35,237 bases of DNA from assembly GCA_013287215.1 (NCBI GenBank), contig JABDEH010000006.1, positions 1 through 35,237 of the forward strand, given 5' to 3'. The notes beneath the pieces were generated by a model, which ran no database searches, had not been told where the DNA came from, and saw only the letters and a program-made list of their open reading frames with translations. The translations under genes and the position numbers were made by a program. Below are positions 1 to 6,751 of the stretch, piece after piece. The DNA comes from Chlamydiota bacterium (lineage in GTDB: Bacteria; Chlamydiota; Chlamydiia; Chlamydiales; Rhabdochlamydiaceae). Each line of letters opens with the position of its first letter. Positions within the stretch are counted from its first letter, which is position 1.

Positions 1-16
1 GGAAAAAACCTTAGGG

Positions 17-43
17 CACGGGAGCAGGCTTCCTGATTTTTTT
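17..43 (+). terminator. Possible intrinsic terminator of a gene left of the window
   Basis: A short stem (five pairs GGGAG/CTTCC with one G-T wobble around a CAGG loop, plus two outer pairs past a bulged C) is followed directly by TGA and seven T at 37-43. This fits a weak rho-independent terminator for a plus-strand gene ending outside the window. The stem is short, so confidence is modest. Confidence 0.4.
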
Positions 44-48
44 CTTAC

Positions 49-96
49 AAAAAAAAACCTTCCGGTTTTTCATCTTACACAGATGATTCCGGAAGG
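49..96 (-). terminator. Intrinsic terminator reading leftward
   Basis: CCTTCCGG (58-65) pairs with CCGGAAGG (89-96), with an inner TCATCT/AGATGA stem. On the minus strand the hairpin is followed by about nine U (the A run at 49-57). That is a good rho-independent terminator for leftward transcription, yet no minus-strand gene is seen between it and the plus-strand gene at 318, so the terminated transcript is unexplained. Confidence 0.6.
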
Positions 97-317
97 TGGG
101 AAGCCGTTTTAACACTCAAGCCATTTGAATCATAAGCTGTTAATTAAACAAGGCCTATAATTGTTCCTCTTTTAGAGGGTGTGGTACCTTGAGGCATCTT
201 TAATTGAACTTTCGTTCATTTATAGATCAACGGCTTCTTATTTTTAATTTATCAACTCCAGATTAATTAATCAATAAATAGTTGAAGTTTAATTAAAAAT
301 GTTCAATTATATAATTA

Positions 318-1478
318 ATGACGCACAAGAAATCAATTATATTTATTTGGTCGAGGTGCGGCGGCGGGCATCGCGTTGCCAAAGACTCGCTCCAGCAGCG
401 TTTGGTCCAGGAATATGCAGAAAAAGGGATCGAACTCGATGTGAGCCGCACTTTCGATATCATGGGGGAGTTTTTTCTCGGCCCCATCGGGAATTTCTGC
501 GTCCACCTCTGGGATAAATCGCAGCGCCAGGGCAAAGTCAAGACCCAAAGCTGCCTGGTCACTTTGCAAAAGTGCGCCGACCGGCTGTTTTTTCCGATCA
601 TCTACTGGAAACTGGTCCACTTGCTTCTGAGCCTGGAAGCGGAACCCGAATACATCGTAAGCACCCAGCCGTTATGTACGCTAGCTCTTCTGAAAGCGCT
701 CCGTTTTGTGAACCGAAAGCGGGGCTGGAACGTCCGCCTGCACCTCTACCTCACCGATATGCCGACCAAAAAGGCAACCCACTTCCTGCGGTCACTTAGA
801 AAAGTCGGCTCTGACCCACTGCTGGCTCCCCTGCTGACCGTCTACTCCCCTCCCGCGATCACCGAAACGGAAGACTTTTGGCACCGCTCCTGCGGGATGA
901 TCGAAGTGATCACCGACCGCATCTTCCCTATCCGGAAGTCCTTTTTACAAACGGAAAGGCTCAAAGAGAAGCTGCACAGTCGACAGCTGGACCTCACGAT
1001 CTCCGACTGTTCTTATGTCATTGAAAAAGAAGCAAAAGTGACCTTCTTGATGCTGGGCAGCCAGCCCTCGCATCAAGGCGTCCTCGATTGGGTGGATGCG
1101 CTCATCGCCCGCGCCCAAACTGCAAAAGAAAAGCACTTTCTATTTGTCTACTGCGGCCCCAATGAGCAGAAAAAGCTTTTAGACGCCGTGGTAAAGCGGG
1201 TCCCTTGGGCGCCCGAGGGGCTCACGATCGTTCCTCTGCAGACGCAGGCCGAAGAGAATCTCGCCCTCTTGATGGCGCGCAGTAATCGGACGATCACCAG
1301 GTCCGGCGGGTCCACCTCGATGGAGCTGCTCCATCTGTTCCAATCGGGCGCAATCTTCGATCCTGAGACCCGAGAGACCCTGATCCATGACGACGGGGTA
1401 TCCCACTGGGAAGCGGGCAACGCCCTCTATCTCATGCAGACCATTCAGGCCCAGTACAGAAAGCCGTCCAACATCTGA
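318..1478 (+). CDS. GT28 / MGDG-synthase-like glycosyltransferase
   Basis: This 386-residue protein resembles the MurG/GT28 superfamily, especially the monogalactosyldiacylglycerol synthase and processive diacylglycerol glucosyltransferase branch. Visible marks are the N-terminal GGGHRVAKDSL segment (residues ~15-25, the acceptor-side glycine-rich loop with His) and a C-terminal ARSNRTITRSGGSTSMELL segment (~331-349) that matches the nucleotide-sugar-binding Gly-rich loop and following acidic residue. The likely reaction is sugar transfer from a UDP-sugar to a membrane lipid at the inner membrane, but the acceptor is not deducible. No Shine-Dalgarno is evident; the start was chosen because it leads straight into MTHKKSIIFIW, a beta-strand before the GGGH loop. 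It is followed by 200 bp of AT-rich DNA and seems to be transcribed alone. Family assignment is moderately sure, substrate is not. Confidence 0.6.
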   Translation: MTHKKSIIFIWSRCGGGHRVAKDSLQQRLVQEYAEKGIELDVSRTFDIMGEFFLGPIGNFCVHLWDKSQRQGKVKTQSCLVTLQKCADRLFFPIIYWKLVHLLLSLEAEPEYIVSTQPLCTLALLKALRFVNRKRGWNVRLHLYLTDMPTKKATHFLRSLRKVGSDPLLAPLLTVYSPPAITETEDFWHRSCGMIEVITDRIFPIRKSFLQTERLKEKLHSRQLDLTISDCSYVIEKEAKVTFLMLGSQPSHQGVLDWVDALIARAQTAKEKHFLFVYCGPNEQKKLLDAVVKRVPWAPEGLTIVPLQTQAEENLALLMARSNRTITRSGGSTSMELLHLFQSGAIFDPETRETLIHDDGVSHWEAGNALYLMQTIQAQYRKPSNI

Positions 1479-1620
1479 ATATCCCCCAAAGCCGCTCCTC
1501 GAACGGGCTTGCAAGCCTGTTTCTTAACTAATTGACAATCAAGGAGATGTATTTATCAAGAATTTTTTATTACCATAATAGATCAATTGCTAAAAATGCT
1601 AATATTACAATGCTTTACAA

Positions 1621-1677
1621 TTGAATTATAAACTAGGTTGGTTTATAATAATTAATGTAAAACAAATAAAGAGGTGG
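1621..1677 (+). promoter_or_regulatory. Sigma70-type promoter and RBS for the 1681 gene
   Basis: TTGAAT at 1621-1626 and TATAAT at 1644-1649 are separated by 17 bp, a good vegetative-type promoter. A GAGGTGG ribosome-binding site sits at 1671-1677, three bases before the ATG at 1681. It probably drives the three accessory genes that follow. Confidence 0.65.
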
Positions 1678-1680
1678 TAA

Positions 1681-2265
1681 ATGTCAACAGATTGTTTAAG
1701 TGGAAATAAGATGCATCAAGACGTCTGGAAATTAATAGAAGATAAATTTAATAGTTTATCACCCCAGGACGAATTTTGGAAAAATACCCTGCAACAACTT
1801 CCAGTCCAAACAAAAAGTGGAATAGAGCTCAAGAATCAGGTCGTGAATTTTTACCACAAAGTGAGAAAGGGTTTTGAAGGCAAGCACTCCGAGACTCAAG
1901 AGCTTTGGAATGATTTACGCCCAAGGCTTGAGATTTTAGCCGAGATGAGAAAGAATGCGCTGCAAGAAGAAGATCGTCTGGTCGATTTAGGGTTACAGGC
2001 TCTTATAGATCGCAATGCAGAGAGCGATCCGCAAGCTCGTCGTGAAAAAAGCGACAAACTATTCGCTGAGGCGGAGCTTCATAAAGCTACTCAAAAAAAC
2101 GCTGATCATCAAATTGAAGCTCTCTGTAGCCAAAAGGACACCCTCCGTCGGAATCTGGAACCGATAACAAAACTGTACACCCATTGCATACTTGTGGCTC
2201 ATAACAAGGCGCATTTGTCACGTTTATACAACGCAGATTGGCAAAAATACTTTCCAAAAGAGTAA
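1681..2265 (+). CDS. Unrecognised helical / coiled-coil protein
   Basis: The 194-residue product is not recognised. It is highly charged and almost entirely helix-compatible: long stretches rich in Glu, Lys, Gln and Leu (residues ~75-165) suggest a coiled coil, with no signal peptide or membrane segment. A strong promoter and a GAGGTGG ribosome-binding site precede the ATG. It is the first of three same-strand accessory genes (gaps of 62 bp and an overlap), so it may act with the Gly/Ala-rich and kinase-like products downstream. The DNA is AT-rich compared with the conserved genes of the window. A soluble effector chaperone or structural partner is possible but this is only a guess. Confidence 0.55.
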   Translation: MSTDCLSGNKMHQDVWKLIEDKFNSLSPQDEFWKNTLQQLPVQTKSGIELKNQVVNFYHKVRKGFEGKHSETQELWNDLRPRLEILAEMRKNALQEEDRLVDLGLQALIDRNAESDPQARREKSDKLFAEAELHKATQKNADHQIEALCSQKDTLRRNLEPITKLYTHCILVAHNKAHLSRLYNADWQKYFPKE

Positions 2266-2327
2266 CGATCTGCGGCACTGCGTTGTGATCCGAAAAAATT
2301 ACATTAAAAACATAAGCGTGATTATCT

Positions 2328-2780
2328 ATGAATAAAGTAATGACAACCATCGGAATAGGGGGAACCATCTTTGGCTCTCTTGATCTGACCAATGGACATA
2401 TCCTAGAGGGAGCAAAGACTCTGTTTTTAGGCATGACCTCCCTTAATCTTGGCGGTAGACTTCAGGGGCTCGGTCCAATCGCTCATTCAAAGCTCATGCA
2501 GTGCGCTCTTGGCGCCGGAGCCGCCGTGGTTGGAGCGCAGGGAGCTTTACGCCTTGCGCGTGGAGTGACCCAAAAAAACGTCGCCGAAATCTTCAAAGGA
2601 GCCGTCCAAACTGCAACGGGTCTTGCAGGGACCGCCTGCATCCATAGCTTGGATTCAAGGATCATCGTGATCGCCCATCAGGCGTCTGTGATTGCCCTAT
2701 CTAGCTCTTTCATTGCGAAACTCGGATTTGATGATCTCCTCAAAGGTTTTATCGAATGGGACTATGCAAAATCGTCTTAG
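2328..2780 (+). CDS. Unrecognised Gly/Ala-rich, partly hydrophobic protein
   Basis: The 150-residue product is not recognised. It is rich in Gly, Ala, Ile and Leu and has several weakly hydrophobic segments (about residues 4-15, 62-75, 85-100 and 108-128), more like amphipathic or membrane-associated helices than clear spanning segments. There is no cleavable signal peptide and no bilobed Inc-type hydrophobic domain. The ATG at 2328 has no clear ribosome-binding site. Its 3' end overlaps another open frame starting at 2756 that appears to be the true 5' end of the following kinase-like gene, which points to translational coupling. Function unknown. Confidence 0.5.
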   Translation: MNKVMTTIGIGGTIFGSLDLTNGHILEGAKTLFLGMTSLNLGGRLQGLGPIAHSKLMQCALGAGAAVVGAQGALRLARGVTQKNVAEIFKGAVQTATGLAGTACIHSLDSRIIVIAHQASVIALSSSFIAKLGFDDLLKGFIEWDYAKSS

Positions 2781-2869
2781 GGCTTAGCGGAATCGCGGCC
2801 GCAGGATATTACGCGTATAGCGTGTCGATGCTTAAAGACCTAGATCGCCGCAGCAGGATGCCTTTTTAG
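2756..2869 (+). pseudogene. Detached N-terminal piece of the kinase-like gene (frameshift)
   Basis: An ATG at 2756, overlapping the 3' end of the previous gene, opens a frame encoding MGLCKIVLGLSGIAAAGYY and then AYSVSMLKDLDRRSR before stopping at TAG 2867-2869. The start is a typical hydrophobic signal anchor. The next frame (-1) continues without a stop from 2836 with DAFLEARAGVYKNTLSADQ and runs into the kinase-like protein. Adding one G in the AGG at 2855-2857 would join the two into one protein of about 326 residues with a membrane anchor. This is therefore best read as a single-base deletion, a sequencing or assembly error, or less likely a programmed frameshift. Confidence 0.55.
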
Positions 2870-2913
2870 AGGCCCGCGCAGGGGTTTATAAAAACACCCT
2901 ATCTGCGGATCAA

Positions 2914-3735
2914 TTGGCCTTTTTAGAGGCCCATCAAACAGAAATTGAACAGATGTATCAAGATAAGAGACCTTCGGGAAATTGGACAACATTAGGAGAA
3001 GGCGTCTCAAAAAGGACGTTCATCCACCCAGACTTACCAGGAATGCTCATAAAAATACCAAGAAAAGAATGGGGATTTCGCGAAAAGACCGGTGAAGAAG
3101 ACCTGATCCTCCACTACACAAACCTTGAACAAATCCGGAGGATTGCAGCCTCGTTTGATCGCATTGCTCTCCCTGAATCTAACTTATATAAAACGTCAAA
3201 GGGGCTCATGGTCGTTGAACAACAATTTGATCTGGTCAATTATTGTAGTGTGACGAATGGCCCTGACAAGCAAGAAATGATGCTGCAATTCTATGTATTT
3301 GCAGAAGCTGCGGATTTGTGTGATTTAGATCCCACTTCGACCAAGAATGCGGGTATTCTGTCCCAGACCGGCCACCTGAAAATGGGTATCTTTGATGTGG
3401 ATTGCAGAAATCACCAAGTCGATGCAGAACCCACATGGCAAGATCCCATATGGTGGGGCGGTCATCCGATGAACTTAGTCGGCGCCCTTTTGTTACCAGT
3501 AGGAACGTCTGTATTGGGCGGTATCGCCGCGCTGGCGAAAAAAATAGCGGAACTGCAGCCTATCACATTGCTTCAGATAGGAGTTGGAGCAGTGGCAGCA
3601 GCGTTCACAGTTTATGAACAACCGGCTCCTCCGCAACCCGCAATCGCAATGGCAGCCGCAGCCGCGGCAATGGCAGTAACGTCCGTTGCAACGATGACAG
3701 CTGCCAAGGTATATTCTTGGGTACTAGCCCGCTAG
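2914..3735 (+). CDS. Kinase-like protein with C-terminal hydrophobic segments (5' end frameshifted)
   Basis: From the TTG at 2914 this frame gives 273 residues, but it is open back to 2836 and probably continued from 2756 before a frameshift. The N-terminal part has LGEGVSKRTFIHPDLPGML followed by IKIPRKEW (residues ~27-52), which looks like the glycine loop and ATP-binding lysine of the protein-kinase-like fold and is reminiscent of YrbL-type proteins. An FDVDCRN segment lies at ~159-165. I do not see a standard HRD/DFG pair, so catalysis is uncertain. The C-terminal third holds hydrophobic stretches (LVGALLLPVGTSVLGGIAAL, then an Ala-rich segment near 240-265) and a Pro-rich linker, suggesting membrane insertion. 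ATG 2953 is another possible start. Family assignment is tentative; a secreted or membrane kinase-like effector is one possibility. Confidence 0.5.
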   Translation: MAFLEAHQTEIEQMYQDKRPSGNWTTLGEGVSKRTFIHPDLPGMLIKIPRKEWGFREKTGEEDLILHYTNLEQIRRIAASFDRIALPESNLYKTSKGLMVVEQQFDLVNYCSVTNGPDKQEMMLQFYVFAEAADLCDLDPTSTKNAGILSQTGHLKMGIFDVDCRNHQVDAEPTWQDPIWWGGHPMNLVGALLLPVGTSVLGGIAALAKKIAELQPITLLQIGVGAVAAAFTVYEQPAPPQPAIAMAAAAAAMAVTSVATMTAAKVYSWVLAR

Positions 3736-3764
3736 GCAAATTGCTGTGAACTATGCAGACAGGG

Positions 3765-4022
3765 TCATGTAGGCTTTTTAGAAAGTTGCTCTCTGAGCAC
3801 ATAAGGATCTAAATCAATTTCATCCCCCCACGCTAGAGTAGAGGTTTGCGGATCAACGCGCACTTGATTAAAGAAATCGACCGATTCCCATGCCTCAAAA
3901 ACCCCTTGACCGACTAGATGGCTTAAATCTACTTCTCCTTCTAAACCATCATCAAAACGGATCCAGACGCAATAGTTTGGTTTAGGGGTGACTGCGATGA
4001 TCTTCGCTCTTTTGAATCCCAT
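3765..4022 (-). CDS. DUF2442 domain protein
   Basis: The 85-residue product starting MGFKRAKIIAVTPKPNY matches the DUF2442 family, recognised by the WIRFDDGLEGEVDLSHLVG segment and the following acidic, aromatic residues. I prefer the ATG at 4022 because it gives the usual family length and begins just before the conserved beta-strand; the frame is open to a start at 4079, which would overlap the neighbouring gene. It lies 11 bases downstream of a DUF4160 gene, a pairing that recurs in bacteria and is often treated as toxin-antitoxin-like, with the biochemical roles unproven. The two are presumably co-transcribed leftward. Confidence 0.75.
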   Translation of the reverse strand: MGFKRAKIIAVTPKPNYCVWIRFDDGLEGEVDLSHLVGQGVFEAWESVDFFNQVRVDPQTSTLAWGDEIDLDPYVLREQLSKKPT

Positions 4023-4032
4023 AATCCCACTT

Positions 4033-4293
4033 TTATTCGAGGGGAGGAATTTTGTGTAGCTTTTTATTGTTTGCAGCATAGTTCCAATCTTCCATTAATT
4101 GATCTTGATGAATTTGCGCCCACTCCATGACAAGGCTAAATGCCCTCGGCGGCAACTCACCTTGAAGCAATCCCAGAGGCGAGATCCTGATCAATGCCTC
4201 ATACTCCGCATATTGAGCATGGAAATGCGGGGGCGCGTGATCATTATAATACATCAGAATCAGAATACCAAAGAATTCTGAAATTTTCGGCAT
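4033..4293 (-). CDS. DUF4160 domain protein
   Basis: The 86-residue protein has the DUF4160 signature: MPKISEFFGILILMYYNDH followed by APPHFHAQYAEYEALIRI, with the HxPPHFHA-type histidine cluster (residues ~19-26), then LPPRAFSLVMEWAQIHQDQL. The ATG at 4293 has an AAGG ribosome-binding site five to six bases upstream on the minus strand. It is immediately upstream of the DUF2442 gene, forming the common DUF4160-DUF2442 two-gene module. Such modules are suspected toxin-antitoxin systems; which member is toxic is not established here. Confidence 0.8.
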   Translation of the reverse strand: MPKISEFFGILILMYYNDHAPPHFHAQYAEYEALIRISPLGLLQGELPPRAFSLVMEWAQIHQDQLMEDWNYAANNKKLHKIPPLE

Positions 4294-4451
4294 AAATCCT
4301 TCTCGTTAGAAGCTGACAATACTATACAAAAGCCTTCAAATTTTTGCTATTAAATTAGGGTAATGTATGGATCTTCAGTCAGGCACTAACTTGCACGACA
4401 CTTTTCCGGTACCGCCGACGTAGGAGGCGTCACCTGAACAGGCAACTAACG

Positions 4452-5282
4452 TTAATAATCGAAGTCAGACCACTCGGGCTTGCAGAACCGTTGATTGCGG
4501 TTTAAGCGGTCTAAGAGGGACATCTCTTCGTCGCTCAACTTAAAGTCGAAAATATTGAGGTTCTCCTTCAGGTGCTTTTCGGAGCTGGCCTTCGGGATCA
4601 CCGGAATCCCCTTCTGCACGCTCCAGCGGAGCGCGATCTGCGCCGCTGACTTTTTGTGTTTGGCGCCGATTTCTTGGAGAAGCGGCTCGGCGAGGAGGGC
4701 TCCCTTGCCGAGCGGTCTGTAGGCGATCAGCTGGATCTGATGGCTCTTGCAAAAATCCCAAAGCGCCTTTTGATAGAGATAGGGATGGAACTCCACCTGG
4801 TTTGCAGAAGGCTGGATCCCCGCGTTTAACATATCTTGGAGATGGTGGATGTTGAAATTGCTCACCCCAAAATAGGAGATCTTCCCCTTCTCGGCTAGCA
4901 GATGCATCGCCTGGAGCACTTCTTTCATGGGTTTCGAGCGGTCGGGCCTGTGGAGAAGATAGAGGTCCAGATAATCGGTGCCCAGTTCCTTGAGAGCGAG
5001 ATTGCAGATCTCATCAACTGATTCCTCGCAGCGCTTGAAATCGATCTGGTCTAGGATCAGTTTTGAGGTGATGAAAATCTTATCCCGGGAGATCTTCTTG
5101 ATCGCTTTTTTAATGGCCGCATGGTTCTGGTAGAGATGTGCGGTGTCAATGTGACTATAGCCAAGGTCTAGGGCCTTTTCGACGACGTAAGTGCAGGCCT
5201 TGCCGACGAGCTCCCATGTCCCCAGGCCGATCAGCGGCAGCTTCTTGCCTCCTTTAATCGATATAGAGGGCACTTTTGTCAT
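4452..5282 (-). CDS. Aldo/keto reductase
   Basis: This 276-residue NADPH-dependent oxidoreductase belongs to the aldo/keto reductase superfamily (2,5-diketo-gluconate reductase-like group). It shows the opening KLPLIGLGTWEL, HIDTAHLYQN with catalytic Asp (~46) and Tyr (~51), a downstream Lys in ITSKL (~74), LHRPD, GVSNFN, QVEFHPY, and the cofactor-binding end IPVIPKASSEKHLKENL. The ATG at 5282 overlaps the stop of the upstream dehydratase gene as ATGA, which fixes the start and indicates translational coupling; a longer in-frame reading to 5369 would run into that gene. Cytoplasmic; physiological substrate unknown. Pairing with a pterin dehydratase raises the possibility of a pterin-related reductase, but that is inference. 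Confidence 0.88.
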   Translation of the reverse strand: MTKVPSISIKGGKKLPLIGLGTWELVGKACTYVVEKALDLGYSHIDTAHLYQNHAAIKKAIKKISRDKIFITSKLILDQIDFKRCEESVDEICNLALKELGTDYLDLYLLHRPDRSKPMKEVLQAMHLLAEKGKISYFGVSNFNIHHLQDMLNAGIQPSANQVEFHPYLYQKALWDFCKSHQIQLIAYRPLGKGALLAEPLLQEIGAKHKKSAAQIALRWSVQKGIPVIPKASSEKHLKENLNIFDFKLSDEEMSLLDRLNRNQRFCKPEWSDFDY

Positions 5283-5599
5283 AGGGAACACTTGGCGGCT
5301 AGGATGAAGTCGCTCTCGGATAGGCCTCCGATCTTGTGGGTGTACAGAGTGATCTTCACTTTTCCCCACGTGAGAAAAATATCGGGATGGTGGCCTTCTG
5401 CTTCAGCAATCGCGCCGATCTTGTTTACGAAGGCGAGCGCCTCCTTAAAATTTTTGAAGGTAAACCCCCTTTCTAGATGATGTTCCCCCTCAACCTTCCA
5501 TCCGGGCGGCAGTTGTTTGTAAAGCGTTTGGAGGGCAGCTCCCTTTAAGGGTGGCGTCCCCTGAGTGCAAGGCACGCATTTCTTTTGTGATAAATCCAT
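5279..5599 (-). CDS. phhB: Pterin-4a-carbinolamine dehydratase
   Basis: The 106-residue protein matches 4a-hydroxytetrahydrobiopterin dehydratase (PCD/DCoH), which dehydrates the carbinolamine made by aromatic amino acid hydroxylases. The key motif EAEGHHPD lies at residues ~66-73 and carries the catalytic histidines; LPPGWKVEG and RGFTFKNFKEALAFVNKIG precede it as in the family. I chose ATG 5599 (MDLSQKKCVPC) over the TTG nine bases upstream. The stop overlaps the aldo/keto reductase start by four bases (ATGA), so the two form an operon. No aromatic hydroxylase lies in the window; environmental chlamydiae often carry one elsewhere, which would supply the substrate. Confidence 0.88.
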   Translation of the reverse strand: MDLSQKKCVPCTQGTPPLKGAALQTLYKQLPPGWKVEGEHHLERGFTFKNFKEALAFVNKIGAIAEAEGHHPDIFLTWGKVKITLYTHKIGGLSESDFILAAKCSL

Positions 5600-5667
5600 A
5601 AAATTCAATTTATACCAAAGTCGGGAAAAACGCCAGCTCTCTTGTAGTTGAGAATGGTTCGGTTACC

Positions 5668-5772
5668 GAGGCAATTGCAAAACTCCATTTGGACCAAAAT
5701 CATCAATTTTTGTCTATAAAGCGAGTTTTGCAACTGCCTCTACCAATTGTTTTGCAACTGCCTCTACCAATT
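5668..5772. repeat. 24-bp tandem duplication plus inverted copy
   Basis: A 24-bp unit (starting GTTTTGCAACTGCC and ending TACCAATT) occurs twice head to tail at 5725-5748 and 5749-5772; the second copy covers the last codons and stop of the hydrolase gene. At 5668-5685 the sequence GAGGCAATTGCAAAACTC is the inverted partner of 5723-5740 with one mismatch, giving a potential 18-bp stem with a 37-base loop. It sits downstream of the hydrolase and upstream of the dehydratase gene, so it may act as a terminator or be a remnant of a small mobile repeat. Confidence 0.7.
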
Positions 5773-6720
5773 GATGATCTGGCCGGGTTCGATCGGAAGG
5801 AAGGAGGCAGGATTGATGGCCTCTTTTTTGCAGGCCTGAAGGAGATCGAACGGAGGCTGGTGGACTTGTTCATCGGAAAGATTAAAGGTCTTCCAGTGCA
5901 TGCCGAGACTGAGTTTAGAACCCACTTCTTTATGGATGCAGACTGCGTCATAAGGGTCCACGTGGACGGGCGACATAAAGCGGCGCGGCAGATAGGCCCC
6001 GATCGGGATGAGGCTCAAATCCATCGTCCCCCAATGCTGACCGATTTTTTTAAAATCGTGCGGGTTGTATCCGGTGTCACCGACAAAATAGAGCCGCTTG
6101 TGACCAAACTCGCAGACATAGCCTGCCCATAAGGTCTTGTTGAAGCCTTTCTTGGACCTTCCCGAAAAATGTTGGGCCGGCACCGCAGTGACTTTCATCC
6201 GGCCGTGGAAATTGTAGTGTTCCCACCAGGAAAGCTCGACAACTTGAGTGATACCCCGCTTGGTGAACCACTCTTTTACGCCGGTGGGGACGATCCAGGT
6301 GATGTGGCGGAAGTGGTGGAAGAGTTGCATCACGGTCTTTTCGTCTAAGTGGTCGTAGTGATCGTGGCTGATGAGGACGAAGTCGATCTTAGGCAGCTGT
6401 TCAATATTGATGGCCGGCTTAAACTTCCGTTTGGGGCCTAAAAATGTGACGGGAGAGCAGCGGTTGCTCCAGATCGGATCGGTGAGGATGTTGAGGCCAT
6501 TCACAGTGATGAGGTAGGTGCTGTGATTGATCCACATGGCGGAAGGCGCTGTGGGATCAAACGAATGCTTCGGCATCGGATAGGAGAATGACTCGGGAGC
6601 GGCCGGATCTTGTACGGGATCGTTATAGAAACCCGTCTTCCATCGCACCACATCCATGAGGGTGCGGCGGTCATTTTCTACGTGCGGATTGACGAAGCGG
6701 CCATCTCTTTTTAATATCAT
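5764..6720 (-). CDS. Metallo-beta-lactamase-fold hydrolase (NAPE-PLD / UlaG-like)
   Basis: The 318-residue protein carries the metal-binding motif SHDHYDHLD (residues ~118-126), a third-ligand histidine in AVPAQHFSGR, GDTGYN with the bridging Asp, and a C-terminal LGMHWKTFNLS histidine. The overall layout, including the WINHSTYLI beta-strand and NILTDPIWSNR, fits the branch that includes N-acyl-phosphatidylethanolamine phospholipase D and the UlaG-like lactonases. It probably hydrolyses a phosphodiester or lactone in the cytoplasm or at the membrane; the substrate is not determinable. No signal peptide is seen. Start at ATG 6720 is the only good choice. The last codons are duplicated in the adjacent 24-bp tandem repeat. 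Confidence 0.85.
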   Translation of the reverse strand: MILKRDGRFVNPHVENDRRTLMDVVRWKTGFYNDPVQDPAAPESFSYPMPKHSFDPTAPSAMWINHSTYLITVNGLNILTDPIWSNRCSPVTFLGPKRKFKPAINIEQLPKIDFVLISHDHYDHLDEKTVMQLFHHFRHITWIVPTGVKEWFTKRGITQVVELSWWEHYNFHGRMKVTAVPAQHFSGRSKKGFNKTLWAGYVCEFGHKRLYFVGDTGYNPHDFKKIGQHWGTMDLSLIPIGAYLPRRFMSPVHVDPYDAVCIHKEVGSKLSLGMHWKTFNLSDEQVHQPPFDLLQACKKEAINPASFLPIEPGQIINW

Positions 6721-6751
6721 AGCTAATCGCGATTATACTGATCAACTATAT

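Larger units (their letters stand above)
1..317. other. Gene-free left edge, AT-rich
   Basis: No convincing coding region is visible before the glycosyltransferase start. The stretch holds two terminator-like hairpins (17-43 and 49-96) and, just before the start codon, an imperfect AT-rich inverted repeat whose best-matching arms are TCAACT at 252-257 and AGTTGA at 280-285. That repeat could be an operator or a leader hairpin for the gene at 318. No tRNA-like sequence was seen. Confidence 0.5.

Noticed and set aside
144-197. Short minus-strand peptide frame (ATG at 197, MPQGTTPSKRGTIIGLV)
   Set aside because: Only 17 codons, weak ribosome-binding site and no homology; an in-frame stop divides it from the rest of the frame.
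5689-6132. Plus-strand open frame over the tandem repeat and hydrolase 3' end
   Set aside because: Mostly antisense to the clear metallo-hydrolase gene; its start lies in the repeat.
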